A stretch of 49,435 nucleotides of DNA, from assembly GCA_902461815.1 (NCBI GenBank), contig CABPZE010000012.1, positions 1-49,435 on the forward strand, written 5' to 3'. Shown piece by piece: positions 25,360-32,948 of the stretch. Below the pieces are notes generated by a model that was not told where the DNA came from, searched no databases, and saw only the letters and a program-made list of their open reading frames with translations. This DNA is from CAG-390 sp003523225 (GTDB lineage Bacteria; Bacillota; Clostridia; Oscillospirales; CAG-272). Both the position numbers and the translations under genes were made by a program. Position 1 is the first letter of the stretch; each line of letters starts with the position of its first letter.

Positions 25360-25420
25360 TATAATGTAGAATTCTGTCGGCTCTTATCGCCGCGCGTCCC
25401 TCAACCACGGAGGATTGATC

Positions 25421-26353
25421 TTGAGAACAATAACACGCAAACATATATGGCTCACCCTGCTGAAATGCGGTATTTTTCTGCTCGTGACGGCAGTGCTGCT
25501 TGCCGTTGCCGCAGGAGCGGCGCTTTTCGTAATTGCGCGCGGTCCTTCCGTCGATGCGTCGGCGCGACTTGCCGCCACGCTTTCGGAGGCTGGCTCACCT
25601 CTTGCCGGAATTCTTTTTTCCGACGCCGAGCTTGCCGAGGTATCATATTATGCCGCGCCCAAGAGCGCCGACGCCGACATCGCTTTTGAGGTAGACGAGA
25701 ACGGCGAACGCACCTACTCCTATACCCCCACCGTGACCCGCGTTTCCTCCGGGGCGTGGGATGCCATAATTCTTGAGGGAATAGACGTCCGCACGCTTGA
25801 GCTTTGCAGCGTAAACTCCTCGGACACTGTAAAAAAGGAAGCCGGAAGCGGTGCTGTCGGTATCCTTTTTGCCGACGCCGACCTTTCTCTTATCGGTGAA
25901 CGCTTCAATTACCGCGGCGACGGCAGTGGCTACAACGTCTGCGGAATTGACAGCGACGGCATCCTCCACGCCGGTCGCTTTACCGCCGCATCTGTTTTCA
26001 ATTCCGGCTGGAAATTCGCCGTTTCCGCCGACCGCGTACTTATAAACGGCGGAATTCCCTGCACCGATCTCGGCGGCGGATACTCCGCGCGCGCCGCCAT
26101 AGGGCAGAAGGCGGACGGCTCGATAATAATTGTACTGCTTATTCCACGCGGGATCTTCCCGCGCGGGGCTACATATGACGAGCTTGCCTCGATAATGTAC
26201 GAATACGGTGCTCTTACCGCCGTCGCCCTTACCCCTTCCGGAGTCAGCATAGTGGACGGGAACAAGATCTTCTCAGCAGGCGGAGGATCACGCTATACCC
26301 TCCTGTTTAACGCTTCATTTTCACAAGCCAACGGTAACGAGGAATCAAAATGA
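25421..26353 (+). CDS. Membrane-anchored phosphodiester glycosidase-like (NAGPA/DUF2233) protein
   Basis: About 310 aa with an N-terminal membrane anchor (about 10-40). The outer part has the NAGPA-like order: a LINGGIPCTDLGGGYSARAA segment, IGQKADGSIIIVLLI, and GATYDELASIMYEYGA. In the family the next element is an Asn-Leu-Asp-Gly-Gly-Gly-Ser motif; here that position reads ALTPSGVS, so the usual catalytic or binding residues appear lost. It may be a non-enzymatic relative. Translation starts at TTG 25421, which has GGAGG 7 bases upstream. It overlaps the next gene by four bases (ATGA), so the pair is coupled. Confidence 0.65.
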   Translation: MRTITRKHIWLTLLKCGIFLLVTAVLLAVAAGAALFVIARGPSVDASARLAATLSEAGSPLAGILFSDAELAEVSYYAAPKSADADIAFEVDENGERTYSYTPTVTRVSSGAWDAIILEGIDVRTLELCSVNSSDTVKKEAGSGAVGILFADADLSLIGERFNYRGDGSGYNVCGIDSDGILHAGRFTAASVFNSGWKFAVSADRVLINGGIPCTDLGGGYSARAAIGQKADGSIIIVLLIPRGIFPRGATYDELASIMYEYGALTAVALTPSGVSIVDGNKIFSAGGGSRYTLLFNASFSQANGNEESK

Positions 26354-28173
26354 ACAATACCGATATGAAGGAGCTGCTTCGCACGCATTCAAAACGCAGG
26401 CATCCCAAGCGACACATTTTTCTCAAGGGTATGATCATTTACTCTGTGCTGATGCTGGTGATAATTGCGGTGCTTGCCTGCGTTGGTTGGAAGTACGCCT
26501 CACTGCGCGACGATATGTTGCCCGAGCGGGAAATTGAAAAAATTATCGAAAAAAATGACCTTTCGGGCTGGCGGCAGCTTTTGCTGACCGAGCTTCCTAA
26601 GACCTATCCCGCCTACGAGGACGGCGCGCGCCTTGCCCGCGAGGTACTTGCCGACCGCCTTGAGGTCGGTGAGGTCACCTACCTGAAATACGCCGCCACA
26701 GACCGGAAAAACCCCGTTTTTCTGCTTCTGAGCGACGGTATTCCGATGGCGGAGGTCACGCTGCGCTGTGATGATGAAAGATTTTTCGGCGTCGGAGAGT
26801 GGGATATTGCCGCAGTGAGCTTCCGACAGTCGTTTTTTGAGTCTCTCGGCGTGGAATTCAGAACCGTCACGGTAGCCGCGTTTGAAGGCTCGATACTCAG
26901 CGTCAACGGTTGCACGATAGACCGCTCGTCGGCTGAGGAGGGCGGAAGATACCCTGCACTGCTTCCCTGCGAGGAGGCGCGCTCATCAGAAGTGCCCTGC
27001 GATATTTACACGCTTGAGGGGATTTACTATGAGCCTGAGATCTCGGCGACGCTCAACGGGAGTACGCTTACCGTGCTGACCGCAGCGGACGGTACCCGCT
27101 ATTTCTCACCCGGAGAGGGTATGACAAATTCCGTTTCGGTAACAGTGCCATCCGGCGTTACGGTAAGCCTTAACGGCGTAAACACCGACAAAAGCTGGGC
27201 ACAGCATTCCTATACCGACGGCACTCTCGGCGCGCTTGATGAGGGCGGCGACGGCACACCTCAGCTGCTTGAGGTCTGGAGGGTGGACGGGCTGTTTTTC
27301 ACCCCTGAGATAACGGCACAGTATTCAGGCAAACCCCTCAACCTGCTTTCCGAAGACAACGGACATTATGTTTTTGAAACACCCGACGAATGCCGTTTTA
27401 CACTTGTCGTGCTTGCTCCGCGCGGAGCGGTGGTGACTGTGAACGGCAGAACGCTTGACTCCGCCTCCGCCGTTCCGGGCGGCGCGTCGCTTGCCGACCT
27501 TGAGGGTGGCATGACGCTTCCGGGGCTTTACGGTGTATCCGGCTTTGAGGCGAATTCGGTAGTTCCCGCATTCGATAAATACATTGTAAGCGGATTTTTA
27601 GCTCATCCCACGGTAACGGCATCCCTTGAAGGTGCGGAGCTAATGATCGCCGACGATCGCACAGAGGGATATTTCATTACAGCCGAATTTGACATTCCTA
27701 CCGCGGACGTGCCGTCCGACTCCTCACTTACATCACTCCTTGAAGCCGCCACGGCATTTGCCGAAAACTATTTTGATTATATTTCCTGCGGCGGAAACAT
27801 GGGAAATAACTACTCCGCCTTTGACGAAAGCTACGGAGTCATGCTCGGAACGCTTGAACGCGGAACACCCGCCTTCCTGCGGCTCATGGAATCATACGCC
27901 TCGGTCTACCGCTCCCCGGCTTATTCCTCGCACGAAGCCGAGCGAACGGCCCCGAATGCAATTACAAAATACTCGGAAAACTGTATAAGCGTTGAGATCG
28001 AATACTCCCTGCTGCTTAAAAACGGCACTGACGCGGACGCAGCCGCCGAGCCGGACAAGCGCTTTGGCACACTTGAGGTGCTTATGGTAAATAAAAACGG
28101 GACATGGCGTGTGCTGAGCTATATTGACTCGCCCGACTCAGCCGCAGATGTTCAGACAGAGCCGGCTCCGTAG
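26350..28173 (+). CDS. Membrane-anchored protein with three internal repeats, unknown function
   Basis: 607 aa. A basic cytosolic start, one membrane segment (about 25-48), then an extracytoplasmic part. I see three imperfect repeats at about 170-252, 261-342 and 351-443. Each opens with a Val-rich strand and a 'VNG' turn (SVNGCTID, SLNGVNTD, TVNGRTLD) and ends in an aromatic 'Y-x-L/V-x-G-hydrophobic' strand followed by 'P-x-hydrophobic-T/S-A' (YEPEISA, FTPEITA, AHPTVTA). The last ~140 residues look like an NTF2-like cap (GTWRVLSYID at its end). The plan recalls TcaA-like envelope proteins, but I would not name it. It is coupled to the glycosidase-like gene and its end overlaps trxA by 22 bases on the opposite strand. 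Confidence 0.75.
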   Translation: MNNTDMKELLRTHSKRRHPKRHIFLKGMIIYSVLMLVIIAVLACVGWKYASLRDDMLPEREIEKIIEKNDLSGWRQLLLTELPKTYPAYEDGARLAREVLADRLEVGEVTYLKYAATDRKNPVFLLLSDGIPMAEVTLRCDDERFFGVGEWDIAAVSFRQSFFESLGVEFRTVTVAAFEGSILSVNGCTIDRSSAEEGGRYPALLPCEEARSSEVPCDIYTLEGIYYEPEISATLNGSTLTVLTAADGTRYFSPGEGMTNSVSVTVPSGVTVSLNGVNTDKSWAQHSYTDGTLGALDEGGDGTPQLLEVWRVDGLFFTPEITAQYSGKPLNLLSEDNGHYVFETPDECRFTLVVLAPRGAVVTVNGRTLDSASAVPGGASLADLEGGMTLPGLYGVSGFEANSVVPAFDKYIVSGFLAHPTVTASLEGAELMIADDRTEGYFITAEFDIPTADVPSDSSLTSLLEAATAFAENYFDYISCGGNMGNNYSAFDESYGVMLGTLERGTPAFLRLMESYASVYRSPAYSSHEAERTAPNAITKYSENCISVEIEYSLLLKNGTDADAAAEPDKRFGTLEVLMVNKNGTWRVLSYIDSPDSAADVQTEPAP

Positions 28174-28475
28174 ATCAGGTCAAGCAATTCACGCTCGCGC
28201 AACGCACCCACACGGCGATCGGCAAGCTCGCCGTCACGAAAAACGGCAAAGGTCGGCACAGACTGAATGCCGAACCGATGCGCAAGCCCTGCTTCCTCGT
28301 CGATGTTGACCTTTGCAACCTCAAAATTTTCCGTTTTCTCACCGCCAAGACGCTCGACGATAGGAGCGACGGCGCGACATGAGCCGCACCACGGTGCGTA
28401 AAAGTCAACAAGCACCGGAACCGGCGAGCTTGTTACCCTGTCAAAATTTTCTTCATTAAGGCTAATTACGGGCAT
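28152..28475 (-). CDS. trxA: Thioredoxin
   Basis: 107-aa single-domain thioredoxin: VLVDFYAPWCGSCRAVAP with a CGSC active site in place of the common CGPC, the conserved cis-proline in QSVPTFAVF, and the closing RVGALRERELLDLI. It is a cytosolic dithiol reductant. It lies downstream of trxB, from which it is separated by a perfect 22-bp inverted repeat, and after nrdD with its fused redoxin. Supplying electrons to ribonucleotide reduction is the obvious role. The gene's last 22 bases overlap the end of the convergent gene at 26350. Confidence 0.93.
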   Translation of the reverse strand: MPVISLNEENFDRVTSSPVPVLVDFYAPWCGSCRAVAPIVERLGGEKTENFEVAKVNIDEEAGLAHRFGIQSVPTFAVFRDGELADRRVGALRERELLDLIYGAGSV

Positions 28476-28493
28476 CCTACAAACATACCTTTC

Positions 28494-28540
28494 AAACTGA
28501 ATATGCCGCGCGCCGTTACGGCGCGCGGCATATTCAGTTT
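28494..28540. terminator. Perfect 22-bp inverted repeat between trxB and trxA
   Basis: Arms of 22 bases starting AAACTGAATATGCC, loop TTA. On either strand the stem ends in only TTT, so it may attenuate trxA transcription or protect the trxB message more than stop transcription fully. Confidence 0.65.
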
Positions 28541-28567
28541 GTGCTTATTGGGGGCGGATTATACCGC

Positions 28568-29503
28568 TTATTTCTTTTCGGACGCCGCAAGAGCGTCAAC
28601 GTATGAGCAGGCGTTCAGCGCCGCGACCGTACCGTCCGAAACCGCGGTGCTTATCTGACGCACTGATTTTACGCGGCAGTCTCCCGCGACGTAAATCCCG
28701 GGATTGCCCGCGTCGCAGTCTGTGCCGGCAAGGATATACCCGCGTTCGTCAAGCATTGCAACACCGGCAAACGGCGCATTCTCCGGCGCAAGACCCACAG
28801 CAATAAAAGCTCCGTCCACCAAAAGCTCCCTCTCTCCGTCTGATCCCTCGCTTCTTAGGCGCAGACCGGTAAGTTTTCCATCTCCGGAAATATATCCCGA
28901 GACAACGGTATTGTAAATTACACTTACATTCGGTCTTGCAAGCAGAGCCGCCGCGGCAGTCGCCTCTCCGGTCAGCGCAGCAAGATTCTGAACAATAATT
29001 ACCTCCTCGGCGGTGTCGGCAAGCAGAGAGGCTTCAACAATAGCGGAATTGCCACCGCCTATGACGGCAACCTTACGACCCTTGTAAAACGCACCGTCGC
29101 ATACCGCGCAGAAGGAAATTCCATGACCGATAAGCTCCTCCTCTCCCTCAAGCCCCAGCCTGCGGTGGGCAGCCCCCGCCGCGATAATGACGGCACGGCC
29201 TTCGCGCTCGCCGTCGTCTGTCGTAACCGAGACCGTGCGGCTCTCCGGCAAGCGACGGACGTTCTGAACACAGGAGGGCTCAATTTCCGCTCCAAGCGCC
29301 AGCGCCTGCTCCACCATGCGGTCGGCAAGCTCCATCCCGCTTATTTCGGTAAAGCCGGGATAATTTTCTATCTTGGGTGAATATGTCACCTGACCGCCAA
29401 AGGTGGATTTTTCAAGCACCAGCACGGTCTTGCCCGCCCTGCGGGCGTATATTGCTGCGGTAAGTCCCGCAGGACCTGCACCTATTACTATGATATCATA
29501 CAT
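28568..29503 (-). CDS. trxB: Thioredoxin reductase-like flavoprotein
   Basis: 311 aa. FAD-binding IVIGAGPAGLTAAIYARRAG at the N-terminus, redox-active CAVC (about 132-135), a second nucleotide-binding loop IGGGNSAIVEA and the FAD-closing GIYVAGDCR. The element that normally follows the second loop, HRR-x3-R for the NADPH 2'-phosphate, is absent; the stretch reads VIIVQNLAALTGE. Clostridial thioredoxin reductases of this kind may use NADH or ferredoxin. ATG 29503 has AGG 8 bases upstream, preferred over GTG 29512. It sits between nrdD and trxA. Confidence 0.9.
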   Translation of the reverse strand: MYDIIVIGAGPAGLTAAIYARRAGKTVLVLEKSTFGGQVTYSPKIENYPGFTEISGMELADRMVEQALALGAEIEPSCVQNVRRLPESRTVSVTTDDGEREGRAVIIAAGAAHRRLGLEGEEELIGHGISFCAVCDGAFYKGRKVAVIGGGNSAIVEASLLADTAEEVIIVQNLAALTGEATAAAALLARPNVSVIYNTVVSGYISGDGKLTGLRLRSEGSDGERELLVDGAFIAVGLAPENAPFAGVAMLDERGYILAGTDCDAGNPGIYVAGDCRVKSVRQISTAVSDGTVAALNACSYVDALAASEKK

Positions 29504-29522
29504 TTTCGTCACCTGATATTAA

Positions 29523-29559
29523 TAAGCAGGGGTGGGCAAGCTCGCTCGACCCCTGCTTA
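29523..29559 (-). terminator. Hairpin upstream of trxB
   Basis: TAAGCAGGGGT / ACCCCTGCTTA, 11-bp arms with a 15-base loop. It lies between nrdD and trxB, so trxB may have its own transcript or be reached by read-through. Confidence 0.6.
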
Positions 29560-29639
29560 CGCATTGAGTTTAATATTTCCGGTTTTTTAGCCAATCAAGA
29601 GGCTGAAGGCTCAAGGGGTACAATAAAAGCTTTACCGCC

Positions 29640-32048
29640 TTATGCCTCTTTATTCGCCGTAAGAGAGATAAATTCCTTGACCCCGGTGATATCCTTGAAG
29701 GCGGTAACGCTGTCGCCGCTGACATACAGCAGAGTGGGTGCCTGTGAAATACCGTGCTCACGGGCAAAGTCGGGGGCGTCCTCATGGTAGACCTTTTCAA
29801 ACTCGATTCCCGCCTTTTCAAGCAGGCTTGCGGAGATCTTGCACTTGGGGCAGGTCTTGGTTGCAAAGAGGATGACACGGTCGTCTCCCGCAGAGGACAG
29901 GCTTGAGCCCTCAAGCTCCTTGCCGCCGCACTCGCAGACGTTTATTCCGTGACCCTTATCGGAGTCAAAATTCTTCATCGACTCAGCGGCATTGTACTCA
30001 AGACGCTCGCTGTATTCCTGCGCCTTTCCGTTGTTCCAGTTCTGAACCGGGCGGTAATACCCGGTTATGCGGCTGTATACCTCGGTGTTCTTGCCGCAGA
30101 TCGGGCAGGAGAAGTGCTCGCCCTGAATATAGCCGTGGTCGGCACAGACCGAGTATGTGGGAGAGATGGTGTAGTACGGCAGACGGTAATTCTCCGCGAT
30201 CTTGCGCACAAGATTCGCCGCGGCGCGCCAGTCGGGTAGCTTTTCGCCGAGGAAGGTGTGGAAGACCGTTCCGGAGGTGTAAAGCGTCTGAAGCTCGTCC
30301 TGAATATCAAGAGCTGTGAACACATCGTCGGTAAAGCTGACAGGCAGGTGGCTGCTGTTGGTGTAGTACGGAGTTTCTCCCTGAGAAGCGGTGATGATAT
30401 CGGGATATCTCTCCTTATCGTGCTTGGCAAGCCGGTAAGCGGTAGACTCGGCAGGGGTAGCCTCCAGATTGTAAAGGTCGCCATACTTCTCCTGATAATC
30501 GGAGAGACGTTCGCGCATATGGTTGAGAGTCTTTTTGGTAAACTCCTGCGCGTTGGCGTCGGTAAGATCACAACGGAGCCAGTTGGCGTTGAGGCAAGCC
30601 TCGTTCATGCCGACAAGACCGATAGTCGAGAAATGATTGTCAAACGTTCCGAGATAGCGTTTAGTGTAAGGATAAAGCCCCTCATTAAGCAGGCGGGAAA
30701 TGACAGTACGCTTTATCTTCAGCGAGCGCGCCGCAATGTCCATCATACGGTCAAGGCGGCGGAAGAAATCAGCCTCGTCAGACGCCAGATACGCAATGCG
30801 CGGCATATTGATGGTAACAACGCCGACGGAACCGGTGCTCTCGCCCGAACCGAAGAAGCCGCCGGATTTCTTGCGCAGCTCGCGCAGGTCAAGACGCAGA
30901 CGGCAGCACATGGAACGCACATCGGACGGCTCCATATCGCTGTTGATGTAGTTGGAGAAATACGGAGTTCCGTATTTTGAGGTCATTTCAAAGAGCAGGC
31001 GGTTGTTCTCGGTCTCGGACCAGTCAAAGTTGCGCGTAATAGAATAGGTCGGGATAGGATACTGGAAGCCGCGCCCGTTGGCGTCGCCCTCTATCATGAC
31101 CTCGATGAAGGCTTTGTTTACCATGTCCATCTCGCGCTTGCAATCGCCGTAGGTAAAGGGCATTTCCTTGCCGCCGACGATGGCGGGACGGTCGCAAAGG
31201 TCGGGCGGGCAGGTCCAGTCCAGCGTTATGTTGGAGAAAGGAGCCTGAGTTCCCCAGCGCGACGGAGTATTTACGCCGTAAATGAAGGATTCGATGCACT
31301 TCTTGACCTGCTCGTAATCCAGATTGTCAGCCTTGACAAACGGAGCAAGATATGTGTCAAAGGAGGAGAACGCCTGCGCGCCCGCCCACTCGTTCTGCAT
31401 GATGCCGAGGAAGTTGACCATCTGATTGCAGAGGGAGGAAAGGTGCTTTGCCGGAGCGGAGGTTATCTTGCCGGGGATTCCGCCCAGCCCCTCCTCTATA
31501 AGCTGACGCAGCGACCAGCCGGCGCAGTAGCCGGTAAGCATTGAAAGGTCGTGCAGGTGCAGATCCGCGTTCTTGTGCGCATCGGCGATCTCGTCGTCGT
31601 ATATTTCTGACAGCCAGTAGTTAGCCGTGATCGCTCCGGAGTTTGAAAGGATAAGTCCGCCCACAGAATATGTGACGGTGGAGTTTTCCTTCACGCGCCA
31701 GTCTGTCGCCTTGACATAGGAATCCACCAGCTTTTTATAGTCAAGCATCGTGGACTTCATGTTGCGGAGCTTTTCGCGCTGACGGCGATAGAGAATGTAC
31801 GCCTTCGCCACGTCCTCATATCCTGCCTGAGCCAGAACCGACTCAACGCTGTCCTGTATATCCTCGACCGATATCTTTTCGTCCTTTACCTTCGGCTCAA
31901 AAGCCGCAGTTACCTTAAGGGCGATAAAATCAATTATATTATCGTTGTACTGCCGCTCACAGGCGTCAAAAGCAAGCGTTATCGCCTTGCTAATCTTGGA
32001 TAGATCAAAGTCTACTATTTTTCCGTCTCTCTTTATTACGCGGTACAT
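29640..32048 (-). CDS. nrdD: Anaerobic ribonucleoside-triphosphate reductase with fused C-terminal redoxin domain
   Basis: 802 aa. An N-terminal ATP-cone (MYRVIKRDGKIVDFDLSKIS) is followed by the class III reductase barrel. The glycyl-radical loop is RITGYYRPVQNW with Gly663, and the zinc-type cysteines are at 635, 648 and 651. After this normal end there is an extra segment with a CEC pair (705/707) and a glutaredoxin/NrdH-like domain at about 725-797: ILFATKTCPKC (active-site 733-736) and the cis-proline QAPTLLY. Class III enzymes either use formate or, in the NrdD2-like group, a thioredoxin-type reductant; a built-in redoxin plus trxB/trxA next door points to the latter. It is made under NrdR control (see 32101-32153). 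Confidence 0.96.
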   Translation of the reverse strand: MYRVIKRDGKIVDFDLSKISKAITLAFDACERQYNDNIIDFIALKVTAAFEPKVKDEKISVEDIQDSVESVLAQAGYEDVAKAYILYRRQREKLRNMKSTMLDYKKLVDSYVKATDWRVKENSTVTYSVGGLILSNSGAITANYWLSEIYDDEIADAHKNADLHLHDLSMLTGYCAGWSLRQLIEEGLGGIPGKITSAPAKHLSSLCNQMVNFLGIMQNEWAGAQAFSSFDTYLAPFVKADNLDYEQVKKCIESFIYGVNTPSRWGTQAPFSNITLDWTCPPDLCDRPAIVGGKEMPFTYGDCKREMDMVNKAFIEVMIEGDANGRGFQYPIPTYSITRNFDWSETENNRLLFEMTSKYGTPYFSNYINSDMEPSDVRSMCCRLRLDLRELRKKSGGFFGSGESTGSVGVVTINMPRIAYLASDEADFFRRLDRMMDIAARSLKIKRTVISRLLNEGLYPYTKRYLGTFDNHFSTIGLVGMNEACLNANWLRCDLTDANAQEFTKKTLNHMRERLSDYQEKYGDLYNLEATPAESTAYRLAKHDKERYPDIITASQGETPYYTNSSHLPVSFTDDVFTALDIQDELQTLYTSGTVFHTFLGEKLPDWRAAANLVRKIAENYRLPYYTISPTYSVCADHGYIQGEHFSCPICGKNTEVYSRITGYYRPVQNWNNGKAQEYSERLEYNAAESMKNFDSDKGHGINVCECGGKELEGSSLSSAGDDRVILFATKTCPKCKISASLLEKAGIEFEKVYHEDAPDFAREHGISQAPTLLYVSGDSVTAFKDITGVKEFISLTANKEA

Positions 32049-32100
32049 TTTTTATTTCCTTTCTTATGCTGCGGTTTTCAAGCTGTTGTAAAGCTCATTA

Positions 32101-32153
32101 AGTATAACACAATATATTGTGTTTGTCAAGCGGAAATTGCCCACATATTGTAT
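32101..32153 (-). promoter_or_regulatory. nrdD promoter with NrdR boxes
   Basis: Minus strand TTGACA (32129-32124), 17-base spacer, TATACT (32106-32101). The perfect palindrome ACACAATATATTGTGT (32107-32122) fills the spacer and matches the NrdR consensus. A second, weaker box (32138-32153, 10 of 16) lies with its centre 31 bases away, the usual three-turn spacing of paired NrdR sites. NrdR-ATP/dATP binding would block RNA polymerase directly. Confidence 0.92.
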
Positions 32154-32166
32154 TATTAACAATTTC

Positions 32167-32192
32167 GGCAGTGTGTATAAAAACACACTGCC
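32167..32192 (-). terminator. Hairpin after nrdG
   Basis: GGCAGTGTGT / ACACACTGCC with a 6-base AT loop, between the nrdG stop and the nrdD promoter. The T run after it is poor, so its strength is uncertain. Confidence 0.55.
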
Positions 32193-32228
32193 TGCTTTGT
32201 GTAATTTGAACATAAACCGAAAAAAGGC

Positions 32229-32918
32229 TCAGATACCGCGCAGCTCGACATGCTCTGCGTACTCCGATGCGATAGCCGCGTATTTTTCCATATCCTCCCG
32301 CGAGGCGGCGTGAAGCCCCTCGTGTATCAGCGCTCCGGAGTCGACAAAGCACTGTAAAAAGTAGCTGCGCGCACCGCGTATCAGCCCGCCGATACCCTCA
32401 AAGCCCGCCTCGTCATGCAGCTCGGCAACCACCGTTGTGCGGAATTCATAATCCACTTTTCCTTCAAGCAGCAGAGCCGCGCTCGCGCGCACCGGGGACA
32501 CGTCAAAGCCCGGAATGCCCACCGTAGCAGGATATTTTTCGGGTGAGTTCTTGATATCCATTGCCACATAGTCCACAAGCCCCTCGCCGATAATGCGGGC
32601 AAGCCTTTCGGGATGCGTTCCGTTTGTGTCGAGCTTGACGGAATAGCCAAGCTCCCGGACGCGGGAAAGAAAGCTCTCAAGGTCAGGCTGAAGCAGTGGC
32701 TCGCCACCGGTCAGCGCCACCCCTTCAAGCACTCCGCGTCGGCGGCGAAGCAGGTCGAACACCTCCTCCTCGTCTATCGGAGAATGATTCGGTTGAAGCA
32801 CGAGCTGTGAATTATGGCAGAAAGGACAGCGCAGGTCGCACCCTCCGGTAAAAACAGTACACGCCACACGCCCCGGAAAATCCAGCAGTGTGACTTTGTT
32901 GAAGCCCTGAATATTCAT
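32229..32918 (-). CDS. nrdG: Anaerobic ribonucleotide reductase activating protein (radical SAM)
   Basis: 229-aa radical-SAM protein with the cluster motif CDLRCPFC (C-x3-C-x2-C) in GGCDLRCPFCHN, the GGEPLLQPD SAM-binding strand and LDTNGTHPERL. It generates the glycyl radical on NrdD using SAM and an electron from flavodoxin or ferredoxin. At 229 residues it belongs to the longer NrdG type found with NrdD in Clostridia; the extra C-terminal region has no added cluster. Unusually it lies upstream of nrdD, outside the NrdR promoter, 30 bases after the DUF6528-like gene. Confidence 0.93.
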   Translation of the reverse strand: MNIQGFNKVTLLDFPGRVACTVFTGGCDLRCPFCHNSQLVLQPNHSPIDEEEVFDLLRRRRGVLEGVALTGGEPLLQPDLESFLSRVRELGYSVKLDTNGTHPERLARIIGEGLVDYVAMDIKNSPEKYPATVGIPGFDVSPVRASAALLLEGKVDYEFRTTVVAELHDEAGFEGIGGLIRGARSYFLQCFVDSGALIHEGLHAASREDMEKYAAIASEYAEHVELRGI

Positions 32919-32948
32919 TTATTTAATTCCTTCAAAATATTTTTGCTG

